This document shows, piece by piece, positions 57,118 through 64,000 of a stretch of DNA of 64,000 bases. Made by a program: the position numbers and the translations under genes. The stretch covers positions 4,278,001 through 4,342,000 of the forward strand of contig NZ_CP022188.1 of the NCBI RefSeq assembly GCF_003111665.1. Direction: 5' to 3'. Position 1 is the stretch's first letter. Each line of letters starts with the position of its first letter. The notes under the pieces are model-generated. The model was not told where the DNA came from, searched no databases, and saw only the letters and a program-made list of their open reading frames with translations. The stretch is from Parazoarcus communis. Lineage in GTDB: Bacteria; Pseudomonadota; Gammaproteobacteria; Burkholderiales; Rhodocyclaceae.

Positions 57118-58934
57118 GCTTTCAACTCCTGATCCCCGCCTTTGTCATCCACATCTGCCCCTGTCGGCCAGCTCGCACGGACGACTGCACCACCCGCCTG
57201 GCGCTGGTCGAAGGTGATCTGTCCGCCCGCAGCGACCACCAGATCGCTGACGATTGCCAGGCCCAGACCCAGCCCCTGGCCAAGCGGCTTGGTGGAGAAG
57301 AATGGCTGGGTGATCTTCTCTCTCAAGGCAGGGTCGATACCAGGGCCATTGTCCGCGACTTCGAGCACCAGCGCGCCACCACGTCTCCCCACCCAGACCT
57401 CGACCTCGGCGCCGGAACGGCCGTCGAGCGCATCCAGCGCATTGCCGATCAGGTTCAGCAGCACCTGCTCGAGCGCCTGGGGCTGCAGCGGCAACGCGAC
57501 GTCTTCTGCATAGGTTTTCAGATCCACGCCTGCCGTGTCGATCCGGTGGGCCAGCCATCCAACCACGGTCCGCACGGTCTGTGCGGCAGGCGCGGAGCCA
57601 CGCACCGACTGCTGGCGGGAGGCAAAGACCTTGAGCTGGGCCGTGAGCCGTGCCATGCGCTCCACCAGACCGATCATCTGCTTCAGGTTGTCGCCCAGCG
57701 GTTCATACCTGCCACGTTCCAGAAAGGTCAGTCCGTTGCCCGCGAACGCACGCATTGCAGCAAGGGGCTGATTCAGCTCATGCGCCACGCCGGCCGCCAT
57801 CTGCCCGAGGGCTGCCAGTCGGTTGGCGTCGATCAGGGCACGCTGCGCGCCGCGCAGCTTCTTTTCCGCTGCGCTTCGCTCCCCAACTTCACGCAGCAGT
57901 TGCACATTGGTCGCAGCAAGATCCGCCGTGCGCTCGGCCACTGTGCGCTCCAGCACGGCCTGTGCTGCAAGGCGCTCGCGAATGCGTCGCGCGCGCTGCG
58001 CCCAGTACATGCCCGCCACGCCGAGCACGCAAAGTGCCAGGGCCGCCGCCAGCGTTTCCACCCGCGCCGCCTCTGCCGCCGGCGCCGTATCGAGCATGAT
58101 CATCATGCGCCAATCCACCCAGCCCAAGTCCTGCTGACGCACGACATAGGTCTTACGATCGAGGGTCAGCCGATTTGCGTCCCGCCACACCAGCGCCAGA
58201 GGCACGAGGCGCTCGGTGAAGTACTGACGCGTATCAGCCAGCGCCTTGCGCGACTCGGCGGACAAGGGCGTCAGCGTGGCAAACTTCCATTCATTGTGCG
58301 ACGACAGCGCCACGACCCCGTGCCGGTCCACGACCATGGTGGACTCGCCGCTTTCGGCCCAGGTGCGCTCGAGCAGGTTGAGCTCCACCTTGACCGCGAG
58401 CACGCCGACGACCTTGCTGCCATCGAGCACCGGGTGCGCAATGAAGAAGCCGGGAATGCGCGTGGTCGCCCCCACGGCGAAGAAGGCGCCGGAGTTGCCA
58501 CGCAGCGCGTCCTTAAAATAGGGGCGGAAAGCGTAGTTCTCGCCAACAAAGCTGTCCGGTCGCTGCCAGTTGCTGGCCGCAAGCGTACGCCCGGAGGGGG
58601 CGATCAGATACAGCATGGCGGCCCCAGTGCGCTCGTTCACCTGCTCCAGCAGGCGGTTGGCGAGATCAACCCGACGCGGATCATCCGCATGGGCCAGGAG
58701 TTCGCGCAGGCCCGGGTGCTGAGCCAGCACGACGGGCAGGCTTTCGTATCGCTGCAGTTCCGCATCGAGACTGGCAGAGAGCAAGGCCAGGCGCTGACCA
58801 GCACTGCTTTCCAGCTCATCGAGACCCGACTGCAGCCGCCACTGATACCCGAGCCACAACAGGGGAAGAACGGCGAGGATCAACATCCCGATCCGAACCC
58901 GGGGTGACCACGACAATGAAATGCTAGCGGACAT
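57114..58934 (-). CDS. DctB-like membrane sensor histidine kinase
   Basis: A 606-residue kinase. Two membrane helices (about 14-31 and 292-312) flank a periplasmic double-PDC/CACHE sensor with the typical FRPYFKDALRG and PGFFIAHPVLD motifs. A coiled coil leads to the HisKA domain with phospho-acceptor His385 (AGVAHELNQPLAAMR) and a HATPase_c domain (NLIGNALDAL, DNGPGIDP, GQGLGLGLAIV). DctB senses C4-dicarboxylates; here the ligand is presumably the TRAP substrate. It starts 3 bp after DUF1850. Confidence 0.92.
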   Translation of the reverse strand: MSASISLSWSPRVRIGMLILAVLPLLWLGYQWRLQSGLDELESSAGQRLALLSASLDAELQRYESLPVVLAQHPGLRELLAHADDPRRVDLANRLLEQVNERTGAAMLYLIAPSGRTLAASNWQRPDSFVGENYAFRPYFKDALRGNSGAFFAVGATTRIPGFFIAHPVLDGSKVVGVLAVKVELNLLERTWAESGESTMVVDRHGVVALSSHNEWKFATLTPLSAESRKALADTRQYFTERLVPLALVWRDANRLTLDRKTYVVRQQDLGWVDWRMMIMLDTAPAAEAARVETLAAALALCVLGVAGMYWAQRARRIRERLAAQAVLERTVAERTADLAATNVQLLREVGERSAAEKKLRGAQRALIDANRLAALGQMAAGVAHELNQPLAAMRAFAGNGLTFLERGRYEPLGDNLKQMIGLVERMARLTAQLKVFASRQQSVRGSAPAAQTVRTVVGWLAHRIDTAGVDLKTYAEDVALPLQPQALEQVLLNLIGNALDALDGRSGAEVEVWVGRRGGALVLEVADNGPGIDPALREKITQPFFSTKPLGQGLGLGLAIVSDLVVAAGGQITFDQRQAGGAVVRASWPTGADVDDKGGDQELKA

Positions 58935-58937
58935 CTA

Positions 58938-59324
58938 TCAAGGCCTGCCGGCCGTCCCCGAGTCGCAGGCACGCAGCTCGGTCACGCCCCCATCGGACGG
59001 CAGCACCTCGGACATCGGCACACAGGCAGCGCCTTGCACACACCACTGGTAATCAGCGGTAAAGCCGGAGCGGGTCAGGCGCAGTACTTCGTGGGTGGTG
59101 CGGGGGTGCCATTCCCACACGCCATCATGCAGCACCGCCTCGGGCGCCGGCTCCATGCCGGCGCCGTAACCGCGCACCCGTACCGCATCGAGTACCAGCG
59201 CGGCATTCTCTACGCGCCAGTCCTCTTCCCACAGGATCTTCTCGATCGAGTGCGTCCACCCGAGGGTGAAGCTGTTGGCCGCGAGTGTTACCGCGGCCAC
59301 CGCCGTTGCGAGGCAGACACCCAT
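58938..59324 (-). CDS. DUF1850 TRAP-associated protein
   Basis: A 128-residue protein with a hydrophobic N-terminus (GVCLATAVAAVTLA), probably a signal or anchor, and the DUF1850 hallmark FTLGWTHSIEKILWEEDW. Members are found beside TAXI-TRAP permeases and are presumed periplasmic accessories. The start overlaps the permease stop (TGATG), so translation is coupled. One possible disulfide pair lies in WCVQGAACVP. Confidence 0.85.
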   Translation of the reverse strand: MGVCLATAVAAVTLAANSFTLGWTHSIEKILWEEDWRVENAALVLDAVRVRGYGAGMEPAPEAVLHDGVWEWHPRTTHEVLRLTRSGFTADYQWCVQGAACVPMSEVLPSDGGVTELRACDSGTAGRP

Positions 59325-61360
59325 CAGGCCGTCAGCGGCGAGAGCCTGCGCGCCCGCCACAGGTGCCAGCCGAATACCACCGAGGCCAGCGCGAAGCCCA
59401 GCTCATCGGTGATCGGCAAGGCGACCACCAGCAGCGATGCCGCCACGAAGGCGAGCACGCGCTCGATCAGGTTCATCGGCGTACGGAAGAAACCCACCAC
59501 AGCAACTCCCCACAGGGTCACGGCCAGCAAAGCCTTGAAGAATACATAGATTGTGGCATCGAAGCCCTTGTCACCCTGCAGCATCAGCTCAGGCGCGAAC
59601 ACGGCCATATAGGGCACGACGAAACCGGCCACCGCAATCTGCACAGCCCGCACACCGATCTTGAGCCCCGACTCCTTGGCAATCGGCGCAGCCGCAAATG
59701 CAGCCAGCGCCACCGGCGGCGTCAGGTCGGCAAGAATGCCGAAATAGAACACGAACATGTGCGACACCACCAGCGGCACACCAAGCTCCAGCAGGGCCGG
59801 CGCCGCAATCGAGCTGGTGATGATGTAGTTGGGAATGGTCGGAATCCCCATGCCCAGCACCAGGCAGGTCAGCATCGTCAGCACCAGCGACAGCAGCAGG
59901 CTGTGCGCACCAAGCTGAATGATATACCCGGCAAAGGCGGTCGCCGCACCGGTCAGCGTCAGCGAGCCGATGATCACACCCACCAGCGCGCACGCCACAC
60001 CCACCGGCAGCGCATGCATGGCGCCATCGGCAAGCGACTGCACCGCCACCTTCAGCGTGGTGCGTCCATCCTTGTAACCTGCCAGCAGAACGGCGAGCAC
60101 CGCGATCACGCCCATGACTGCAACGATGCCGACAGAGGCGAAAGCCGAGCAGGCCAGGCCGAGGGCGATCCAGAACACCAGCCGCAGGGACAGGCCATTG
60201 AGGCGACCGGAATACGAAGCACCGAAGATCAGCACCACGGTGAGGGCCAATCCGACCATGCCCGAGAACAGCGGCGTAAAGCCGGCGAACAGCAGATAAA
60301 CGAGGGAAATCAGCGGCGCCAGCAGGTACCAGCGCTTGCGAATCGCCACCCAGGGATCGGGACAGTCTTCCTTGGCCAGACCTTTCAGGCCGGCACGGCC
60401 CGCTTCCAGATGCACCATCCAGAACACGGTGAAGAAGTAGAGCACGGCAGGAATCGAGGCTGCCTTGCAGATCTCGATGTAAGGCACGTTGATGGTCTCG
60501 GCCATGATGAAGGCCACGGCGCCCATCACTGGCGGCATTAGCTGACCGCCCATCGAACTGGTGGCTTCGACCGCACCGGCAAAGTCGGCGCGATAGCCGA
60601 ACTTCTTCATCAGCGGGATGGTGAACTGGCCGGTGGTCACCACGTTGGCCACGCCCGAGCCGTTGATCGTGCCCATCAGACCGGACGACACCACAGACAC
60701 CTTGGCCGGACCGCCCTTGGTGTGGCCGACGGTGCCGAGGGCAAAGTCGTTGAACAGGTGAATCATGCCTGCCTGCTCGAGGAAGGCGCCGAACAGGATG
60801 AACAGGAAGATATAGCTCGACGACACATAGGTCGGGGTTCCGAAGATGCCCTCGGTCCCGAAGGCCAGCTGGCCAACGACCTGATCGAGACCGTAGCCAC
60901 GATGTGCGAACACACCCGGGAGGTACTCGCCGAACAGTGCGTAGGACAGAAAGCCGAGGCAGATCAGCGGCAGGGCGAAGCCCATGATGCGCCGCGCCGC
61001 TTCGAACACCAGCACCAGGGTGACAACACCGACGAACATGTCGGCGTTCGTGAGCTCGCCTGCGCGCTGGACCAGCTCAGCCTCGAACACCCAGTGGTAG
61101 GCGCCAAGGGCCAGCGCACTGAAACCGACCAGCTTCGTCAGGATGCTCGTGCCCGCTGCACTGCCGCCACGCAAGGGATAAATCAGGAAGGTAAGCAGCA
61201 ACAGAAAGCCGACGTGCATGGATCGCACCACCGAGCTCGAGACCGGGCTGAAGGCTGCGGTAATGATCTGGAAGACCGAAAACAGGATGGCGGTGTAGAA
61301 GACAACGCGCAGCATCCCATGGCCGGCTTCAGCGGCCGGCGAAGAGGCAGTTTGAGTCAT
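59324..61360 (-). CDS. Fused TRAP permease (4TM/12TM, TAXI type)
   Basis: A 678-residue fusion of the small (DctQ) and large (DctM) TRAP membrane subunits, about 16-18 helices. DctM-type motifs include GTINGSGVANVVTTGQFTIP and GMGIPTIPNYIITSS. Together with the TAXI binding protein it forms a secondary, ion-gradient-driven importer. GGAG lies 5 nt before the chosen ATG; the longer open frame upstream is rejected. The gene is 111 bp downstream of the TAXI gene. Confidence 0.93.
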   Translation of the reverse strand: MTQTASSPAAEAGHGMLRVVFYTAILFSVFQIITAAFSPVSSSVVRSMHVGFLLLLTFLIYPLRGGSAAGTSILTKLVGFSALALGAYHWVFEAELVQRAGELTNADMFVGVVTLVLVFEAARRIMGFALPLICLGFLSYALFGEYLPGVFAHRGYGLDQVVGQLAFGTEGIFGTPTYVSSSYIFLFILFGAFLEQAGMIHLFNDFALGTVGHTKGGPAKVSVVSSGLMGTINGSGVANVVTTGQFTIPLMKKFGYRADFAGAVEATSSMGGQLMPPVMGAVAFIMAETINVPYIEICKAASIPAVLYFFTVFWMVHLEAGRAGLKGLAKEDCPDPWVAIRKRWYLLAPLISLVYLLFAGFTPLFSGMVGLALTVVLIFGASYSGRLNGLSLRLVFWIALGLACSAFASVGIVAVMGVIAVLAVLLAGYKDGRTTLKVAVQSLADGAMHALPVGVACALVGVIIGSLTLTGAATAFAGYIIQLGAHSLLLSLVLTMLTCLVLGMGIPTIPNYIITSSIAAPALLELGVPLVVSHMFVFYFGILADLTPPVALAAFAAAPIAKESGLKIGVRAVQIAVAGFVVPYMAVFAPELMLQGDKGFDATIYVFFKALLAVTLWGVAVVGFFRTPMNLIERVLAFVAASLLVVALPITDELGFALASVVFGWHLWRARRLSPLTA

Positions 61361-61471
61361 GGAAACTCCGGACTGAATGTCGCTGTGCGACGGGGCAAAC
61401 GGGTGCATGCATCCCGCGCCGCGCCAGGAAAGGTCGTGGCGTAGCGCGGGACACAAACGGACTGCGCAGGC

Positions 61472-62422
61472 TTACTTGATCAGGCCCTTTTCGCGGTAGT
61501 ACTTCTCTGCACCCGGGTGCAGGGGAATCGGCAGCCCCTTTACAGCGTTCTCAAGCTTGATCTGGCGCGCAGCGGCATGCGACGTGCCGAGGCGCTCGAG
61601 GTTCTCGAAGATGCCACGGGTCATCTCGTAGGCCACTTCCGTGGACACCTTCTCGTGCGTCACCAGCAGGTTGTTGATCGCTGCAGTCGGAACATCGACC
61701 GTCTGGCCATCGTAGGTGCTGGCGGGGATGATTGCCGCACCGTAGGCAGCATCGCCGACCTTGGCCACGACGTCGGCCGGGATCGCCACGAAGTTAACCT
61801 TCACCGCCGTCGACAGGTCGCGCAGCGCAGCCACGCCGAGGCCGGACGATTGCAGGGTGACGTCGATCTGGCGGTTCTTCATCAACTCGACCGATTCACC
61901 GAAGGGCAGGTACTCAACCTTGGAAAAATCGCTGTAGCTCAGACCGGCCGCCTTGAGGATGGCGCGGGCATTGATCTCGGTGCCCGAGCGCGGCGCACCG
62001 ACCGAGATGCGCTTGCCCTTGAGGTCGGCAAGGGTCTTGATGTTCGCATCGCTGAGCGCGACGATCTGGATGTAGTTCGGGTACACCGAAGCGACTGCAC
62101 GCAGGCGGTCGAGCGGCTTGCTGAAGCCAGCATCGGCATCGCCCTTCCACGCGTCGGACACCGAGTCCGCCAGTGCAAAGCCGATCTCGCCGCGCCCGCT
62201 CTGCAGCAGGTTGAGGTTCTCGGCCGAAGCCTTGGTCGATTGCACCTGAACCTTGGCGTCAGGAATCTTTTCGCCATAAATCTGCGACAGCGTCACGCCC
62301 AGCGGGTAATACACGCCACTGGTACCGCCGGTCAGCACATTGACAAAGGTTGCCGCGGAGGCAGCCTGGGTGGCTACCGTAATCAGCGCGCCCATCAGGC
62401 AGTTGCGCACAATGCTCTTCAT
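61472..62422 (-). CDS. TAXI-family TRAP solute-binding protein
   Basis: A 316-residue periplasmic receptor. A signal peptide (MKSIVRNCLMGALITVATQA, cleaved near AASA) precedes the TAXI signature NVLTGGTSGVYYPLGVTLSQIYG. Later parts include LKGKRISVGAPRSGTEINARAILKAAGL. TAXI proteins bind organic acids such as glutamate or 2-oxoglutarate; the ligand here is not determinable. AAGGAG lies 7 nt before the ATG. It is first in the operon behind a sigma-54 promoter. Confidence 0.93.
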   Translation of the reverse strand: MKSIVRNCLMGALITVATQAASAATFVNVLTGGTSGVYYPLGVTLSQIYGEKIPDAKVQVQSTKASAENLNLLQSGRGEIGFALADSVSDAWKGDADAGFSKPLDRLRAVASVYPNYIQIVALSDANIKTLADLKGKRISVGAPRSGTEINARAILKAAGLSYSDFSKVEYLPFGESVELMKNRQIDVTLQSSGLGVAALRDLSTAVKVNFVAIPADVVAKVGDAAYGAAIIPASTYDGQTVDVPTAAINNLLVTHEKVSTEVAYEMTRGIFENLERLGTSHAAARQIKLENAVKGLPIPLHPGAEKYYREKGLIK

Positions 62423-62483
62423 CGATCGTCTCCTTCAATAGACTTTTTGAATTCGCCCATAAATCTTGAGCTCTCAATACATC

Positions 62484-62498
62484 GCAATCGTCGTGCCA
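62484..62498 (-). promoter_or_regulatory. Sigma-54 promoter of the TAXI-TRAP operon
   Basis: On the minus strand TGGCACGACGATTGC, a perfect match to TGGCACG-N4-TTGC. The expected start lies near 62472, giving a leader of about 50 nt before the TAXI ATG. Confidence 0.9.
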
Positions 62499-62588
62499 GA
62501 AAGCACCGACCAGCCGATTCTCGTAACAGACTGTTTTTAATTACCTTCTCGCTTCTCGCTCGCACCCATCCGCGCGCAGATTCCGAAC

Positions 62589-62620
62589 TTCCGGAATTCA
62601 GCCGCAAAAACCGTCCGGAC
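62589..62620 (-). promoter_or_regulatory. Candidate activator-binding palindromes
   Basis: TTCCGGAA (62589-62596) and GTCCGGAC (62613-62620), centres 24 bp apart, about 117-148 bp upstream of the expected start, a usual place for NtrC-family enhancer sites. A related TTCCGAAC lies at 62581-62588. Confidence 0.45.
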
Positions 62621-62762
62621 TTTCAGACAAACCAGGCGCGCACTGCGATACCGTGTCTCGTCCACCCGCTACCTGGCGGCCGAACGATCTGGTAGAAATT
62701 CGCCGCGTTCAACAAAACCCGCCACGCATGGCGGAACAACAGCCATACCGGAGGCTTGAAAC

Positions 62763-63875
62763 ATGGAGACAATCGACTGTGTGGTCATCGGCGCAGGCGT
62801 GGTGGGCTTGGCCTGCGCCCGCGCGCTGGCGCAGGCGGGACGCGAGGTGATCATCCTCGAGCGTGAGACCACCTTTGGCAGCGGCATCAGCGCTCGCAAC
62901 AGCGAGGTGATCCATGCCGGCCTGTATTACACCCCCGGTTCGCTCAAGGCGGGCCTGTGCGTAAGTGGTCGCGACATGCTCTACCGCTATTGCGCCGAGC
63001 GCGGCATCGGCCACCAGCGCTGCGGCAAGCTGCTGGTCGCACCTCAGCCGCAACAGGCCGACGCCCTGAAGAACATCCATGCGCGCGCGCAAACGAATGG
63101 CGTGCACGATCTGCGCTGGCTCGACAGCAGCGAAATCCGGAACATGGAGCCCGAACTCGACGCTCACGCTGCGCTGCTGTCACCCTCAACCGGGATCGTC
63201 GACAGCCACGGGCTGATGCTTGCACTGCTGGGGGATGCCGAGCATCGCGGCGCCATGCTCGCACTTGCAAGCCCGGTGCGCAGCGGGCGGGTAGACGGCG
63301 ACGGCATCGTGCTGCAGATCATCGATGACAGCGACACCGAAACCGAACTGCGCGCCCGGTGCGTGATCAATGCCGCAGGGCTCGACGCCATCGACATCGC
63401 GCACCGTATCGAGGGCGTGCCGGCCGCCTCGCTTCCGCAGGCGCACTTCGCCCGCGGCGTGTACTTCACCTACCGTGGTCGCGCGCCCTTCTCCCGCCTC
63501 ATCTATCCGATTCCGGAAGCGGGCGGGCTGGGCGTGCACCTCACCCTCGATCTTGGCGGACAGGCAAAGTTCGGCCCCGATGTGGAATGGATCGACGCAC
63601 CCGACTACGGCGTCGACCCGGCACGTGTCGAGCGCTTCTACACGGCGATCCGCAAATGGTGGCCTGCACTGGAAGATGGGCGCCTCGACCCGGGCTACGC
63701 TGGCGTACGTCCCAAGATTGTCGGCCCGGGAGAGCCCGACGCCGATTTTCGCTTCGACGGCCCGGCGCAGCACGGCATTCCGGGGCTCATCCAGTTGTTC
63801 GGAATCGAATCACCCGGGCTGACCGCGTCGATGGCAATCGGGGAGCATGTCGCCCAGCTCGCCCAGCGCTCTTAA
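62763..63875 (+). CDS. L-2-hydroxyglutarate oxidase-like flavoprotein
   Basis: A 370-residue DAO-family oxidoreductase. The FAD motif [18 protein letters not shown] is followed by the family sequence [21 protein letters not shown] and later GCGKLLV-like and [10 protein letters not shown] segments. The C-terminal end [21 protein letters not shown] is typical of LhgO/L2HGDH. It would oxidise L-2-hydroxyglutarate to 2-oxoglutarate, with electrons to quinone or oxygen. GGAGG lies 8 nt before the ATG. Divergence from a TAXI importer raises the possibility that the importer handles a related acid. Confidence 0.85.
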   Translation: METIDCVVIGAGVVGLACARALAQAGREVIILERETTFGSGISARNSEVIHAGLYYTPGSLKAGLCVSGRDMLYRYCAERGIGHQRCGKLLVAPQPQQADALKNIHARAQTNGVHDLRWLDSSEIRNMEPELDAHAALLSPSTGIVDSHGLMLALLGDAEHRGAMLALASPVRSGRVDGDGIVLQIIDDSDTETELRARCVINAAGLDAIDIAHRIEGVPAASLPQAHFARGVYFTYRGRAPFSRLIYPIPEAGGLGVHLTLDLGGQAKFGPDVEWIDAPDYGVDPARVERFYTAIRKWWPALEDGRLDPGYAGVRPKIVGPGEPDADFRFDGPAQHGIPGLIQLFGIESPGLTASMAIGEHVAQLAQRS

Positions 63876-63891
63876 GGAAGCGATTAAGGCG

Positions 63892-64000
63892 TCACCCGCC
63901 CAGCAGCTTGCGCAAGTGATTGGGCAGCGCGAACTGGGCGCGGTGCACCTCGCCGTTGTAGTGCTGCAGTTGCCCGATACCGCGTTCGGCGATGCGCCGA
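63892..64000 (-). CDS. Spermidine synthase-like protein, C-terminal fragment
   Basis: Only the last about 35 codons are in the window. They read QHYNGEVHRAQFALPNHLRK before the stop, which resembles the C-terminus of SpeE (YYN..IH.A.FALP.YL). The gene continues beyond the right edge. The call rests on this short segment. Confidence 0.6.
   Translation of the reverse strand, partial: RRIAERGIGQLQHYNGEVHRAQFALPNHLRKLLGG

Larger units (their letters stand above)
62423..62762. other. Divergent regulatory region TAXI operon / oxidase gene
   Basis: 340 bp without a gene. It contains the sigma-54 promoter (62484-62498) and CCGG-centred palindromes (62589-62620) for the TAXI operon. The ribosome-binding site GGAGG of the rightward oxidase gene lies near 62752. 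Confidence 0.6.

Noticed and set aside
59285..60541. 418-codon open frame antisense to the TRAP permease
   Set aside because: Extremely Arg/His/Gln-rich, typical of an opposite-strand read of a membrane-protein gene.

Overview
The window is a compact, GC-rich stretch of bacterial chromosome. Gene content and protein style point to a betaproteobacterium of the Rhodocyclales (Azoarcus/Aromatoleum/Thauera-like). The pointers are a lexA-imuA-imuB SOS cassette, a nafY-type FeMo-cofactor gene behind a NifA/sigma-54 promoter, a hemerythrin/DUF2249/haem-copper-like membrane trio behind a DNR/FNR-type box, and a TAXI-type TRAP transporter with its own two-component system. The assignment is inference from recognised families. 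I saw no rRNA, tRNA, CRISPR array, insertion sequence or prophage.

Layout. 1-10 kb: partial alpha/beta hydrolase, MASE1-CHASE-PAS-GGDEF-EAL protein, clpB with a heat-shock promoter, fused peptide-ABC ATPase, slyD, bcp. 10-13 kb: lexA with its own LexA box, then imuA and imuB. 13-20 kb: large AsmA-like DUF748 protein with a pterin dehydratase, YhiN-like flavoprotein, LpxH-like phosphoesterase, MFS carrier. 20.4-22.5 kb: ATGA-coupled hemerythrin, DUF2249 and 12-TM protein operon. 22.5-28.4 kb: VanZ-like protein, rlhA, slyX, nafY plus a small partner, YitT, a small CxxC protein, ylqF/rbgA. 28.6-33 kb: cold-shock protein, DEAD-box helicase, srkA, hydrolase. 33-36.3 kb: autotransporter and a lipoprotein hydrolase. 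36.4-45.8 kb: yaeQ, HAD protein, fabI, kinase-fold protein, folE, Pit phosphate transporter, MazG-like protein, rlmJ, COG2509 flavoprotein. 45.9-50.3 kb: NCS2 permease, GH19 lysozyme-like protein, a polytopic membrane protein with a Rossmann-like C-terminal domain.

50.3-62.4 kb is the most system-like part. Reading leftward from a consensus sigma-54 promoter at about 62.49 kb come the TAXI binding protein, fused TRAP permease, DUF1850, a DctB-like sensor kinase and a DctD-like sigma-54 activator. The transporter therefore appears to be transcribed together with its own activator. Two tandem TonB-dependent receptors follow. They arose by duplication of a unit that included the 3' end of the activator gene, of which a degenerate remnant survives between them. 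62.7-64 kb carries an L-2-hydroxyglutarate-oxidase-like protein and the 3' end of a probable spermidine synthase gene.

Regulatory sites read directly are one LexA box, one sigma-32 promoter, two sigma-54 promoters (one with a NifA-type upstream site), one FNR/DNR box and several intrinsic terminators. None has been checked by alignment to other genomes.
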